Assembly (NCBI GenBank): GCA_948144175.1
Contig: CANXME010002283.1
Span: 186,001 to 250,000, forward strand
DNA: 64,000 nucleotides
Source of the DNA: Closterium sp. NIES-65
Taxonomy: Eukaryota > Streptophyta > Zygnematophyceae > Desmidiales > Closteriaceae
Direction of reading: 5' to 3'
Position numbers and translations under genes: made by a program. The notes beneath the pieces are model-generated. The model searched no databases. It saw nothing but the letters and a program-made list of their open reading frames with translations, and was not told the origin of the DNA. This document shows, in pieces, positions 10,942-21,416 of the stretch. The number at the start of each line of letters is the position of its first letter. Positions within the stretch are counted from its first letter, which is position 1.

Positions 10942-11482
10942 TGTTAGGGTTGGTTCGCCCAACCACGGAACCTATGGCGAAAGTCTCTACGACGGCGGAA
11001 TGACGGCGAAATGGAAACGCGTGGATGATTCTAGGTGAAACGGTGGAAATCGGCCTACAGCATGAGAAGGGAGAGAGAAATCGAGAAGGAATGTGTGAGA
11101 AGGTGGAAGAAGCATCGAGATTGAAGTTGGCGAAGGGAAATTGTGGTTCGAGCTCGAAGGGTGTTCGAGAAGGTTCCAGATTCGGTCTTGAGGAGTGTTC
11201 ACCGAATTCGGTTCGGTTGCGTGTGTGACTCGGGGTGAAACGAAGCGCACGCGGTTACTTGGGAAACAAGTGAAGTTACGAATCGCATTTTGTGTCTTGC
11301 CTGACTATAAAACTGCTTGTACTCATTCTGGAAATCATACCAATCAGATTCTGAAATTGCTGAAGTGTGTATTGACAACTTCAAGCAGAGCTGCGCATAT
11401 CATTGGATTCGGGAGATCGTGGAGAACACGATAAGCAATAGCAAGTAGACTATTGCCGACTAAGGAGCTTACGATCCTAAGA
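10942..11482 (+). repeat. 5' LTR of element C
   Basis: It starts TGTTAGGGTTGG and ends CGATCCTAAGA. The ends form an imperfect 7-bp inverted repeat (TGTTAGG/CCTAAGA) with one mismatch that gives a GA rather than CA terminus; the 3' LTR has the same terminus. A TATA-like CTATAAAA lies near 11304. Confidence 0.93.
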
Positions 11483-11484
11483 AC

Positions 11485-11496
11485 TGGTATCAGAGC
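11485..11496 (+). promoter_or_regulatory. Primer-binding site of element C
   Basis: TGGTATCAGAGC is an exact match to the canonical plant initiator-tRNA-Met primer site. It is separated from the LTR end by two bases (AC). Confidence 0.9.
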
Positions 11497-11583
11497 TTGG
11501 CGAACAGGCGCGTTGATCGTTGCGAATTCACTTGGTGCGCTAAGTGAAATTAGTGGAGAAGAGGAGTCGTTCACGCCTACGCT

Positions 11584-12462
11584 ATGGGAGACGAGGCAAG
11601 TTCGGGTTCCAGTCTCGAGGCCCTTGCGAGTGGCCGATTGGTGGCGAAACCGACGATCGGGCTCAGTGAAGCTCAGCGCTTCAATGGAAGCAACTACAAC
11701 ATGTGGCGAAAGAAGTTCATTCGAAGGGTGGAGGAGGTGGACCTCTTGTCGTACTACCGTTCCGACGAGGAGACGATGGAGGGAGTTGCGCCTTCCGCGA
11801 CGGGTACGAAGGAGAAAATAGCGGCGTTCAAAAAGCAAAGTAAGCAAGCTTTCTTTCAGCTTTGTCATCCAGTTGCCGATGGAATCGCGGTGGATTTGGA
11901 CCAGTTTGCAGGGGAGCTGAACCCTGCACAGCGAGCGTGGGAGTACCTGGAGTCCACATACATGGGCACCAACGATGTCAACAAGAAGGCGATTAGGAAA
12001 CAACTGCTGATGCTGAGCATGGAGAAAGGCGAGAAAGTCATCACCTACATCAACAGGGCAAAAAGCTACAACGACGATTTGCGGGTGATGGGAGCCGCGG
12101 AGACGGAGAAAGCGATGATCGACTATATAGTCGATGGACTGCCTAAGGAGTGGGAATCCGACATCGGTATGTTTACGTACCAACCGCCGGAGAGTTTGAT
12201 GAAGCTGCAGGAGATTCTGCAGTCGCTTGAAACGGTGAAGGAGATGAGGAAGAAGAAAGCAGCAGCAGCAGTTACAGAATTCGACGAGGAGAGGCCGGGT
12301 ATGGTGAATGCCACGAAGTCGTTTGGAGCATGCTACCAGTGTGGAAAGAGGGGACATAAAGCGATAAACTGCTACGAAAATCCTCGAAGCAGAAACTACA
12401 AGGGCAAAGCTGTGGAGAACGAGAAAGGAGAAAATGCAGGAGCGGAGTGGCAGCAGAAATGA
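11584..12462 (+). CDS. Copia Gag of element C (292 aa)
   Basis: Begins at an ATG (MGDEASSGSS), about 90 bp after the primer site. It carries the copia Gag core: FNGSNYNMWRKKFIRR near residues 38-53, AWEYLESTYMGTND near 118-131, a hydrophobic helical stretch around IDYIVDGLPKEW, and a CCHC knuckle (CYQCGKRGHKAINC) near the C-terminus. It stops at TGA (12460). The same frame then continues past that codon with a second knuckle (CDYCGRYGHRAAEC, from 12478) to a TAG at 12562. Gag packages the RNA into cytoplasmic particles. This frame is otherwise intact, so the protein could still be made. Confidence 0.88.
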   Translation: MGDEASSGSSLEALASGRLVAKPTIGLSEAQRFNGSNYNMWRKKFIRRVEEVDLLSYYRSDEETMEGVAPSATGTKEKIAAFKKQSKQAFFQLCHPVADGIAVDLDQFAGELNPAQRAWEYLESTYMGTNDVNKKAIRKQLLMLSMEKGEKVITYINRAKSYNDDLRVMGAAETEKAMIDYIVDGLPKEWESDIGMFTYQPPESLMKLQEILQSLETVKEMRKKKAAAAVTEFDEERPGMVNATKSFGACYQCGKRGHKAINCYENPRSRNYKGKAVENEKGENAGAEWQQK

Positions 12463-13518
12463 GGTTTTGGCGGCAAGTGTGATTATTGTGGGCGCTATGG
12501 GCATCGTGCCGCAGAGTGCTACTCTAATCCGAATAGCAGGAGCTACAAGGGTCCGTCGCAGTAGAGGAATGTGGCGACAAAGGCGAATGTAGCAGAAGCG
12601 AACGAAGATGATGTGATCCTTGGAGGAGCGCATCTTGCGAACGTGGTGCGTTTACCAATGGAGGTTCATCAGACGAACGGACGTGAAAAGACGGCATGGT
12701 TCATGGACAGCGGATGCACGCGTCACATGACATTCTGGTCAGATTGGATAGAGAATGTGAGGGAGTCGAGTGAGGATTATATACTACAAGGTAACAGTGG
12801 GAAGTTACGAGTGACAGGAGAGGGTGATGTGGTGCTGCAGAGTCCGTATGGAGAGGTGAAACTGGAGAGTGTGCTACTAGTTGAGGATTTGAAGGTGAAC
12901 CTGGTCAGTCAGTCACAGCTTGATGACTTGGGCTGCAAGATATTCTATGACAGTGGCAAGGTTACTGTGTTTGGTTCTGAGTGGGAGAAGTATGCGGATG
13001 GTTATTTTAGTGACGGTTTCTATGAGATGAACTTGGTCGCGATGAACGATAAGGATGAGATCTACGAGGATCCTGAATCTACTGAGGATGATGAGAGTGA
13101 GGACTCGGATGATATGGCTGCGAGTGTGGAGGCAGCAGTGAAGCAGGAAGAGGAGATAGTGATCATGGAGGCAACAGCGGTAAACGGTGGAGATGGAGAC
13201 GATGTAAGCACTTTTGCAGCAGCGATCGTGGTTGAAGATGAAGCAATAAATGCGAAGTGTGTGGGAGTTGAAGCTGTGAAAGGGGACATCATGGTGAAAG
13301 GATCAAAGGCGAATGCAACTGCAAAGGGGCAAGTGCTTAAGGAGGATGAACGCGTTGAAGGGTACGAGACCCGAGAGGTGTTGGGTGTAAAGATGCCGAG
13401 GAGAAGCGAGAGGCATAAGAAAATCTCTCAAGGTTTGGATGTCAAGGTGCTCAACTTCAAGACACGTAAGCAGAGGTTCAAGGTGCAGGAGCTGCAGGGG
13501 AGCGTGAAGCCGACCTAG
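12463..13518 (+). CDS. Copia protease and acidic linker of element C, no integrase or RT
   Basis: Same frame as gag, separated from it by TGA (12460) and TAG (12562). After the second zinc knuckle comes the aspartic protease: WFMDSGCTRHMT at about 12700, then the flap region (LQSPYGEVKLE) and VNLVSQSQL. A trace of the pre-integrase segment follows (YFSDGFYEMN), then an acidic Glu/Asp-rich stretch and a basic RRSERHKK block of the kind that normally precedes RT. It then ends at TAG (13516). The integrase, RT and RNase H that should lie around the acidic stretch (about 2.5 kb) are missing. How the protein starts is unclear, since no ATG directly follows the stops; readthrough is one option. Confidence 0.82.
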
Positions 13519-13590
13519 ACCCTGTGAAGGCTACAAGGAGCAGGGGAGGAGTGCGAGTGGAGTTCGTGGTTGACGAACCACAGGGGAGAT

Positions 13591-14132
13591 TGTTAGGGTT
13601 GGTTCGCCCAACCACGGAACCTATGGCGAAAGTCTCTACGACGGCGGAATGACGGCGAAATGGAAACGCGTGGATGATTCTAGGTGAAACGGTAGAAATC
13701 GGCCTACGGCATGAGAAGGGAGAGAGAAATCGAGAAGGAATGTGTGAGAAGGTGGAAGAAGCATCGAGATTGAAGTTGGCGAAGGGAAATTGTGGTTCGA
13801 TCTCGAGGGGTGTTCAAGAAGGTTCCAGATTCGGTCTTGAGGAGTGTTCACCGAATTCGGTTCGGTTGCGTGTGTGACTCGGGGTGAAACGAAGCGCACG
13901 CGGTTACTTGGGAAACAAGTGAAGTTACGAATCGCATTTTGTGTCTTGCCTGACAATAAAACTGCTTGTACTCATTCTGGAAATCATACCAATCAGATTC
14001 TGAAAATTGCTGAAGTGTGTATTGACAACTTCAAGCAGAGCTGCGCATATCATTGGATTCGGGAGATCGTGGAGAACACGATAAGCAATAGCAAGTAGAC
14101 TATTGCCGACTAAGGAGCTTACGATCCTAAGA
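13591..14132 (+). repeat. 3' LTR of element C
   Basis: 542 bp, preceded by CACAGGGGAGAT, a probable polypurine tract. It differs from the 5' LTR at six bases and one inserted A. It ends CCTAAGA, followed by the GCGCC duplication. Confidence 0.95.
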
Positions 14133-14137
14133 GCGCC

Positions 14138-14810
14138 GCCCTTCCCTGCCTCGGCGCCGCCTCTGCTGGCCCCGTCGCCTACCCCTGCGGCCCCGGCGCC
14201 GCCCTTCCCTGCCTCGGCGCCGCCTCTTCTGGCCCCGTCGCCTACCCCTGCGGCCCCGGAGCTGCCCTTCCCGGCCCCGGCGCCGCCTCTACTGGCCCCG
14301 ACGCCGCTCCACCCGGCCCCGACGCCGCTCCACCCAGCCCCGCCGCCGCTCCACCCGGCCCCGACGCCGCTCCACCCGGCCCCGACGCCGCTCCACCCGG
14401 CCCCGACGCCGCTCCGCCCGGCTCTGCCGCCGCTCCACCCGGCCACGACGCCGCTCCACCCGGCCCCGCCGCCGCTCCACCCGACCCCGCCGCCGTCCCC
14501 ACGCGGCCCCGCCGTCACCACCGAGCCGCCGGCGCCGCCGAGCTGCTGCCGAGCCGTCCGATCCACCCGAGCCGCCCGAGCCGCCCGAGCCGCCGAGTCG
14601 CCGAGCCGCAGTTGCTGCCGAGCCGCCGTACCGCCGAATCGCCCAAGCCGCCCGAGCCGCCGAGTTGCTGAGCCGCCGAGCCGCCCGAGCCGCCGAGTTG
14701 CCGAGCCGTCGAGCTGCCGAGTCACCCGAACCGCCCTGTCCAGTAAGAGCAGCGCCTCTGTCACTGCACTGCCCTTACCCTACTGTTCACGTTGCCAGTC
14801 TACTGCTGTC
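14138..14810 (+). repeat. GC-rich leader of B1, second part
   Basis: Tandem ~21-bp units around CCGACGCCGCTCCACC (14280-14500), followed by GAGCCGCCGAGCCGCC words to about 14730. The frame that stays open across it (about 220 codons, upstream of gag) is proline/alanine low complexity and is not conserved in B2 or B4. Part of the B1 untranslated leader. Confidence 0.7.
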
Positions 14811-15335
14811 ATGGCTACCCCTAGTGTCCTCGCTTTTGACGCTGAGGGTCGGGCCATTGACTTTGACGTCTGGGTAGATGACCTGCAGATTTTCCTATAG
14901 TGCGATAGGGCCGACGGTCTCTCCCTCTTGGACCTCACCTCTGGTGCCTCTCCTGCCCCTGCTGCTGATGCCGACGCCACTGTTCGCTCATAGTGGGCCA
15001 CACGCGATGCTGCTGCACGTCTTGCTGTGCGTCGCCACCTGCCTACCTCTGAGCGTGCGCACTTTAGCCAGTACAAGAGTGCTCAGACCTTGTACGACGC
15101 TGTAGTTGTGCGCTACTCCTCCCCTGCCACTGCTGCACTGAGCCGCCTCATGCTACCGTACCTCTTCCCTGACCTTGCTGCCTTTCCCACAGTCGCTGAC
15201 CTCATTACGCACCTCCGCACTACTGACACTCACTACCGCGCTGCGCTTCCTGCTGAGTTATGTGCCAAGAACCCCCCCACAATGTACATCACCCTCTACT
15301 ACATAGTCACCCGGCTCACTGACTCCCTTGGACAG
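14811..15335 (+). pseudogene. B1 gag, truncated
   Basis: It starts at ATG with VLAFDAEGRAIDF and continues with the family B Gag core (AHFSQYKSAQTLYDAVV, RYSSPATAAL, YLFPDLAAFPTVADLITHLRT, MYITLYYIVTRL). An early TAG at 14898 replaces the Gln codon of B2, and there is a second stop near 14991. The Gly-rich region, zinc-like motif and protease are deleted: the sequence jumps from DSL to the integrase core at about 15335. Confidence 0.87.
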
Positions 15336-16078
15336 GGGAGGGTCAGGGTCCGGCCCGCGTCCGTGGACAGGGTCACGAGCGCTACTTCGTGCTGGTGGTT
15401 GACGACTAATCGCGTTACACCACAGTCTTCCCCTTGCGCAGCAAGGGTGATGTCCCTATGGTGTTGATCGACTGGATCCGCGCAGCTCGTCTCAAGCTCA
15501 AGCAGAGCTTCAGCTCGGACTTTCCTGTTCTGCGTCTGCACTCTGACAGAGGCGGAGAGTTCTCCTCTGGCCTTCGACGAGCCTACTGTCGTGCACGAGG
15601 CATCCGCCAGACCTTCACGCTTCCGGACTCTCCACAGCAAAATGGGATTGCTGAGCGCCGCATTGGCATGGTCATGGACGTCGCCTGTACGTCCATGATG
15701 CATGCGGCTGCCCCCCATTTTCTGTGGCCGTTTGCGGTTCGGTACGCGGCGCATCAGATCAACCTTCAGCCCAGGGTCTCCATGCCGGAGACCTCCCCAG
15801 CTTTGCTGTGGACGGGGAAGGTTGGCGATGCGTCTGCGTTCCGTGTCTGGGGATCTCGGGCGTTTGTCCGCGAGTTGTCCCCTTGTGCTGCTCCTTGTGT
15901 CTTCTTGGGGTTCCCCCCTGACGCGTCAGGGTGGCAGTTCTACCACCCCACCTCTCGCCGTGTTCTGTCCTCCCAGGACGTCACGTTTGACGAGTCGGTC
16001 CCCTACTACCGCCTCTTCCCCTACCGCACTCCGTCCCTCCCCCGCCACCGCTCTTCCTTGTGCCAGGTCCCCCCCCGG
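15336..16078 (+). pseudogene. B1 integrase core, N-terminus deleted
   Basis: It holds FPLRSKGDVPM, LHSDRGGEFSSG, the SPQQNGIAERR box and the family B tail (FRVWGSRAFVRE, GWQFYHPTSRRVL, DVTFDESVPYY). The second Asp and the Glu of the D,D35E triad are visible, but the zinc-binding part and the first Asp are lost in the deletion. A stop at about 15407 lies in VVDD*SR, and a 1-bp loss near 16045 shifts the frame into the linker. Confidence 0.87.
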
Positions 16079-17230
16079 TAGACCCCCTCCCCCCTCAGGG
16101 TCCTGCCCCTTCAGGTGTGTCCCAGGTAGACGCAGTCGAGCCTGTCGAGGTCACTGGTGACTCTGGTGCTGCTGAGGGTGCTGAGCCTGGGGGTGCTGAC
16201 TCTAGGGGTGCTGAGCGTAAGGGTGCTACGCCTGGGGGTGCTGAGCCTACGGGTGCTACTACTGGGAGTGCTGAGCCTGGGGGTGCTGAGCCTGGGGGTG
16301 CTACCACTGAGGGTGCTGAGCCTGGGGGTGCTGGGCCTGGGGGTGCTACGCCTGGGGGTGCTGAGCCTGGGGGTACTCCGTCTGGCGATGCTCGGCCTGG
16401 AGGTTCTCCGGGTGCTTCGTCTCGGCGGGAGCTACTCTCTCCACAAGAGCTGCGCGAGTGGTTTGCCCGGCACTGGAGGCGTGCTGCTGGAGCTGGAGGT
16501 TCTTCGGCTGCTGAGGATGCTGGTGCCGCGGGTCCCGGAGGTGCTCGTACTGGGAGTCCTGGAGCTGCTGGGCCTGCGGGTACGACTGGAGCTGGAGCTG
16601 CTGAGGGTGTTGGCGCTGAGGCTACTGCTGTCGGTCCTGGAGGAGGTTCTGCTGGGGGTGCTACTGGTGCTGCTGGAGGTACTGGAGCTGGAGGTGCTGC
16701 TGGCGCTGGTGCTGCCGCTGGGGGTACTGGTTCTGTCCCTGCTGTGTCTGGAGTCGCCGCGCGGCCTCGGCCGTACTTCGTTCCGCTCCTTCAGCAGGTT
16801 CTTGGTCTCCCGCCTTCTACTGGTCCTCCTCCTCCCTTAGAGTGTCCACAGCCTGTCCCGTCACAGTTACAGTTACAGCCGACCTCCCCACTGCCTGCTC
16901 CTTCTCCCTACACTGGTCCTACTGGAGGTCTTGCTGAGCGTCGTGAGCCTGCGTCTCGCCCTGCGTCGCCTGTCCGTGCTGCTCGCACTAGTGGTCGTGG
17001 ATCACATCAGCGTCCTCCTCTTGTCCCTGGCACGCACCGGATGTCTCTACGTCCGTCCACTGCTCCTTTGCGTGCCCCTTTGCCTTCTCCTCCTGAGTCC
17101 TTGCTTCCATTTCTTGCCGACCCGGAGTCGGACTCTCTTCGTGCTTCCAGTCCTACTGTCACGCGTCTCCTTGCTACTGTCGTCACTGACCCTGGCTGCG
17201 TCGCCCACCTGGCTTCACTGGGTCTTTTCC
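16079..17230 (+). pseudogene. B1 GGAEP-repeat linker between integrase and RT
   Basis: Low-complexity coding region: repeats of GGAEP/GGATP (about 16150-16400), then the conserved SSRRELLSPQELREWF block, an Ala/Gly-rich stretch, ARPRPYFVPLLQQVLGLPP, and a Pro/Ser-rich part with PAPSPYTGPTGGLAERREP. This module is present in every B copy in the same place but differs in repeat number. RT normally follows; here the following ~600 bp are deleted. Function unknown. Confidence 0.8.
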
Positions 17231-18354
17231 TCCTGGTACCCAGTGGAGCCTCCGGCGGCCAGTCTACGGTCTCCGCCAGGCACCGCGTGAGTGGCACGAC
17301 ACACTGAGGACTACGCTTGCGGCTCTTGGGTTTGCTCCCTCTACTGCCGACCCGTCGCTGTTTCTGCGCACCGACACTTCTTTGCCGCCGTTCTACATCC
17401 TCGTGTACGTCCACGACTTGGTCTTTGCCACAGCTGACACTGGTGGACAAGCCCACGTGAAGTCCGAGCTGCAGAAGAGACACACGTGCACAGACCTGGG
17501 TGAACTGCGCAGCTACCTTGGCTTGCAGATCACCCGGGACAGAGCACAACGCACCATTACCCTGACTCAGTCACACATGGTGCAGCAGGTCCTTCAGCGC
17601 TTCGGCTTCACGTACTCCTCGCCTCAGGCCACTCCTCTGCCTACTCGCCACTCGCTCTCAGCTTTGCCTTCGGATGGGTCCGTAGAGTCGAGTGGCCCGT
17701 ACCCAGAGCTTGTTGGCTGCCTCATGTACTTGATGACCTGTACACGACCTGACCTTGCATACCCTCTTAGCATTCTCGCACGCTATGTTGCTCCTGGGAG
17801 ACACAGACCGGAGCACATGGCTGCAGCGAAGAGGGTGTTGCACTACTTGTGCAGTACGTCGGGCATGGGGCTTGTGCTTGGAGGGCAGAGTCAAGTGGTC
17901 CTCACTGGGCACGAAGACGCTTCTTGGGCTGACGACCAGGCTACGCAGCGGTCGTCACAGGGTTACACCTTCATCATTGGTTCCGGCTCTGTTTCGTGGC
18001 GGGCTTCCCGCTCGTCTTGTGTTCTCGGCTCCAGTTGTGAGGCTGAGATCTACGCCGGGGCCATGGCTGCTCAGGAGCTTCGCTGGCTCACCTACCTGCT
18101 GACTGACCTCGGAGAGCCGCCTCGTTCTCCTCCAGTGCTGAACGTAGACAACTGGAGCACAGAACGAAGCACATTGCTCTCCACTACTTCCTTGCTCGTG
18201 AGCTACAGCAGCGTGGTCAGCTGCGCCTTGGGTACGTGGCCTCTGAGGCCAACACTGCTGATATCTTCACCAAGGCACTTGCGCCTTGTGATCATCAGCG
18301 CTTCTGTACTCAGCTGGGTCTTGTGCCTACCTTGCCTCACTTGCTCACCCCTTG
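17231..18354 (+). pseudogene. B1 reverse transcriptase/RNase H, partial
   Basis: Begins inside RT at a deletion junction. The palm box reads FYILVYVHDLVFA, that is YVHD for the YVDD of the other B copies, which removes a metal-binding Asp. It continues through SYLGLQITRDRA, PYPELVGCLMYL, RPDLAYPLSILARY and RNase H (EDASWADDQATQRSSQGY, SSCEAEIYAGAMAAQELRWL). A deletion near LNVDNWSTE then shifts the frame, so the terminal DIFTKAL block is out of phase. Catalytically dead. Confidence 0.88.
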
Positions 18355-18373
18355 ACCTTGTTTGTACTGTTGC

Positions 18374-18394
18374 ATATATATATATATATATATA
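18374..18394 (+). repeat. TA dinucleotide microsatellite
   Basis: About ten TA units in the 3' untranslated part of B1, with a shorter TATATATAT at 18420. Other B copies have only short TATATATG here. Confidence 0.9.
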
Positions 18395-18572
18395 GACCTG
18401 CTCTTGCTTGTCTAGCCTTATATATATATGTAATCCTGCATGTGAACTCGCCTTGTGGCCTTGAGCTTGTGCTCGGAATGTGTGGGGACTTTGTGATCCT
18501 ACCTAAGCTTGCTTTGCTTTGCTTGATTGGTCTTGTGACCCCTTGTTCTCCCCCACTTTGCCTATGGGGGTG

Positions 18573-18682
18573 TGTCTGATTTATATGACATAGTTACTGT
18601 AGGCTATAGTGGGGTAGCACATATGGGGTACAGATTTCTAGGGTTTGCACTTTTACCCAACTTTCACTTAGTCATTTCATTC
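18573..18682 (+). repeat. 3' LTR of B1, last ~15 bp missing
   Basis: TGTCTGATTTATATGACATAG onward matches the split 5' LTR closely, then breaks at TCATTTCATTC, directly joined to A1 gag. It is preceded by the family B tract CTATGGGGGTG. The lost end and the lost A1 bases point to a deletion across the B1/A1 junction. Confidence 0.88.
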
Positions 18683-18683
18683 C

Positions 18684-20677
18684 AGCGAAGCTAGGAGGAT
18701 GACTGCGGCAGGGCGGACAGTCTGTCGGCGGAGGTAGCAGTGGCTGGAAGCAGGCCAAGGAGGTCGACAAGAAGACGTCGACCAGGGACAGCGGTCGAGG
18801 AGGAGGAAGTCAGCGTTGGCAGTGCTGGATCTGCCACAGCCCCGACCACCTCTCCTTCGAATGCCCCGACTGCAATGACTCCGACGACGACGACGCCAAG
18901 GGACGCCGCGGGAGGTCTAGCAGTCGTCTTCCTTGTCGAGGAGGAAATAAGCAGTGCAAGGAGAAGCAGTCGACGACGTCGACCTCGGCGAAGGACGCCG
19001 ACTCCTCTGCTGGCGGCAAGGGGCGGGACGACAAGACGGCGTCGTGCTCACTGGTTGGCGTAGTGGAGCCGACTGTCTCGCTGGCGACGAAGGCCGGGGA
19101 GGACTTCTACGCGGTGGCGGCAGCTGTGCAGGCGAACCCGGCGGTGGTCCTGCTTGACAGCGGTTGCTCCCACCACTTGATGGGGACGAAGGAAGTCTTC
19201 GTCGACCTGCAGCCGAGCGGCTCCATCAAGCACGTGTGCGACTTCAATGGGCCACTGCAGGACGTCCAAGGCCGTGGCACCGTCGCCCTGCAAGGAGAGG
19301 CCGGAAAGTGCTCATCCACGACGTGCTGTACGTCCCGGGTGTGCGGGCCAACTTGCTGTCGCCCAGCCAGCTGAAGGAGCACGAAGTGAAGCTGCAGGAG
19401 AATGGCGACGGAATGCTGCTCGTCTCGGCGGCGGGAGAGGTGCTAGGTCGGGCGACGTACTCCGGGCGTGTCCTCTGCACCGACCTGCGTCCCCGCTCAA
19501 CGAGGTCGACGTCGCCCACGACGGAGGTTGTGGCCCAACGGGCGATCGTCTCGAAGACGAAGTCGACGCCGGACAGGATGCATGCAAGGGTTGCGCACGT
19601 AGGCATGGACACCATTCAGAGCTCGGCGAAGAACGAGGTCGCCATTGGGCTGGACATCAAGTCGGTGACGGGCGCTGACTCACCGTGTGTCTCGTGCGTC
19701 GGCGGGAAGCTGGCGCGGCACACCTTCCCCAATCAAGGCTCCGACGCCGACGACGTGCTGGCCGTCGTGCACATCGACTTATGCGGGCATTCTGCGTGGC
19801 TGCCAAGGACGGCAGCCTGTACTTCCTGCTACTGAAGGACCGCAAGACCCGCTTCGTGTGGGTGAGGCCGGTCGCCAAGAAGTCGGATGTGCTGCTGGAG
19901 AGGCAGACGAAGAAGTCGGTGCTGATGCTTTGCTCCGACTGAGGGGGGAAGTTCCTCGAAAGGAAGTTCACCGACTTAGTGGACGGAAAGGGGATCGTCC
20001 ACGACCTTACCTGCCCGTACACCCCGCAGCAGAATGGCATGGCGGAGCGGGAGATGAGGACGGTGGTGGAGTCGGTGCGGACGATGCTGCTGCACATGGG
20101 CGTGCAGCACCACTGGTAGCACCTCGCTCTGCGGCAGACAATCTGGGTCTGCAACTCCCTTGAGAGGTCGACGCTGCCGCCGGGGACAACCATACCAGCT
20201 GTTGACCGAGCAGAAGCCCGACTTGACGATGGCGCGGGTGTGGGGCTGCATGGCGCAGTTCCTTGTCCCCGAACAACAGCGTGGTGGGAAGCTGAAGCCG
20301 AAGGCCAGGTGGGGCCTTCACCTTGGTGTGTCAACGGAGAGCAAGGGCTGGGAGCTCCTTGACATTGACGCCAACCGGGTGGTCACCACGTCGGACATGG
20401 TGTTCTACGAGGATCTGTCGCTGGAGGTGTGGAAGTCGGAGCACGAGCCGGCGTCGGGTCGGGCGCCGACCTCCCTGTCGACCGATACCTCGACGGCGAC
20501 GCTGCCTTTGCTCGCCGAGGTCGGTAAGCTTGCTGATGCGGACGCTGAAGTCGTCCGTCCTCCTTCGCCTTCCCCTACGACCCCTGCCCCTCCCCTTGTG
20601 GCCAACTTGCGTGGGCTGACTCCTGCGTTGGCCAACGGCGATGAGGGGAGTAGTGGGACGTCGCCTTCGGCGCCGGC
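18684..20677 (+). pseudogene. A1 gag C-terminus, protease and integrase, degenerate
   Basis: Resumes A1 after B1. It carries the zinc knuckle CWICHSPDHLSFEC at about 18825, protease VVLLDSGCSHHLMG at about 19145, and integrase pieces in more than one frame (MHARVAHVGMDT, CVSCVGGKLARHTFP, VVHIDLCG, YTPQQNGMAERE, RVWGCMAQFLVPEQQR). Frameshifts occur at about 19310 and 19790, and stops replace the Arg of SDRGG (19939) and a Trp of HHWW (20117). It ends at the T insertion (TSD CCGGC at 20673-20677). Confidence 0.88.
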
Positions 20678-20818
20678 TGTTAGTAGATCTGCACTGTGGA
20701 TGCCCAATTGATCCAAGAGAGGGTTACAGGCGCGTTCGCCTGGGGGGTTATGGGCGCACTGACCCGCTACTGAAACAAGCCCTTTTATCCCAGTGGTCTA
20801 GTGACTGGGATTCTGACA
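20678..20818 (+). repeat. T-family LTR L1 (plus orientation)
   Basis: 141 bp, TGTTAGTAG to ATTCTGACA, followed at 20819 by the exact primer site TGGTATCAGAGC and then CGGTCTCGGGTTCGATTC. After that the sequence jumps into inverted A1 pol. TGGTCTAGTG at about 20793 and GGTTCGATTC at about 20838 are 44 nt apart, as A and B boxes are in tRNA genes. Confidence 0.87.
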
Positions 20819-20845
20819 TGGTATCAGAGCGGTCTCGGGTTCGAT

Positions 20846-21416
20846 TCTCCTCCTCCATGGCGGCCTTCACCGCCGGGCCCTTCCAGCTCACCAACGCCTC
20901 CTTCACCATCATCGTCGAGATGTCCCAACGGTGCTCGGGGTCGGCATGCATGTCGGGGTCGAGCTCCGGAAACTCCTCATCCACCTCGGCATCGTCGTAC
21001 AGCAGGTCGTCGTCGTCCACATCATACACCATGGTGAAGGCAGCGGGGACGAAGAAGTCCGGTGGCCTCCGAACTCGGCCTGACTTCCGGGGTTCCGGCC
21101 GAACCTCCACCACGTCACTCTTGGTGGACACCTCGGCGTCCCCTCCTTCATCACCGTCTTTACTGCCCTCGTCGTTCTGCTGCACCTCGATCGACTTCCT
21201 GGTCAACCTCTCCCCTGTAGTTGGCTCCTCTCCCGACTGCCTGGTTGCCGACTGCTTCGTGGTCGGCGTCACTGTTGCCTGCTCCCCAGTCGGCCGTTGC
21301 ACTGCTGTTGCCTTCTTAGCCGGCTTCACCCAAGGCGGCTGCTCCTCCTCGACCTGCTCTTCCCCAACGTCGACTTGCCGTTCGTCACGTCGGCCACCAG
21401 CGATGCCCTTGGCCGG
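20846..21416 (-). pseudogene. Inverted A1 pol segment (linker and RT N-terminus)
   Basis: Read on the minus strand it continues A1 exactly where the plus strand stopped: KGIAGGRRDERQVDVG, the Glu/Thr-rich linker, RRPPDFFVPAAFT, YDVDDDDLLYDDAE, HRWDISTMMVKEAL and GPAVKAAMEEE. The frame is open throughout, so the segment was inverted while the element was still fairly fresh. Downstream RT (WELV... to the YVDD box) is absent from the window at this locus. Confidence 0.9.

Larger units (their letters stand above)
10942..14132 (+). mobile_element. Family C non-autonomous copia element (gag-protease only), TSD GCGCC
   Basis: A 3,191-bp element with 541/542-bp LTRs, an initiator-Met primer site, gag and protease, then a purine-rich end. 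GCGCC flanks it at 10937-10941 and 14133-14137. The two LTRs differ by 6 substitutions and one 1-bp indel (about 98.7% identity), so it is young. Integrase, RT and RNase H are absent, although a Gag and protease in the usual copia order remain. It must have relied on a full-length relative for insertion. Its LTRs end TG...GA rather than TG...CA. Confidence 0.95.
2698..18682 (+). mobile_element. Family B copia element B1 (contains A2 and C)
   Basis: Inserted in A1 gag. Its 125-bp 5' LTR is split: 14 bp at 2698-2711 and the remainder at 10418-10528, with A2 in between. It then has a primer site, a GC-rich leader split by element C, a damaged gag, part of integrase, the GGAEP linker, a partial RT-RNase H and a 3' LTR that lacks its last ~15 bp. 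Large deletions removed the Gag C-terminus, protease, the integrase N-terminus and the RT N-terminus. It is an old, dead copy. Confidence 0.88.
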
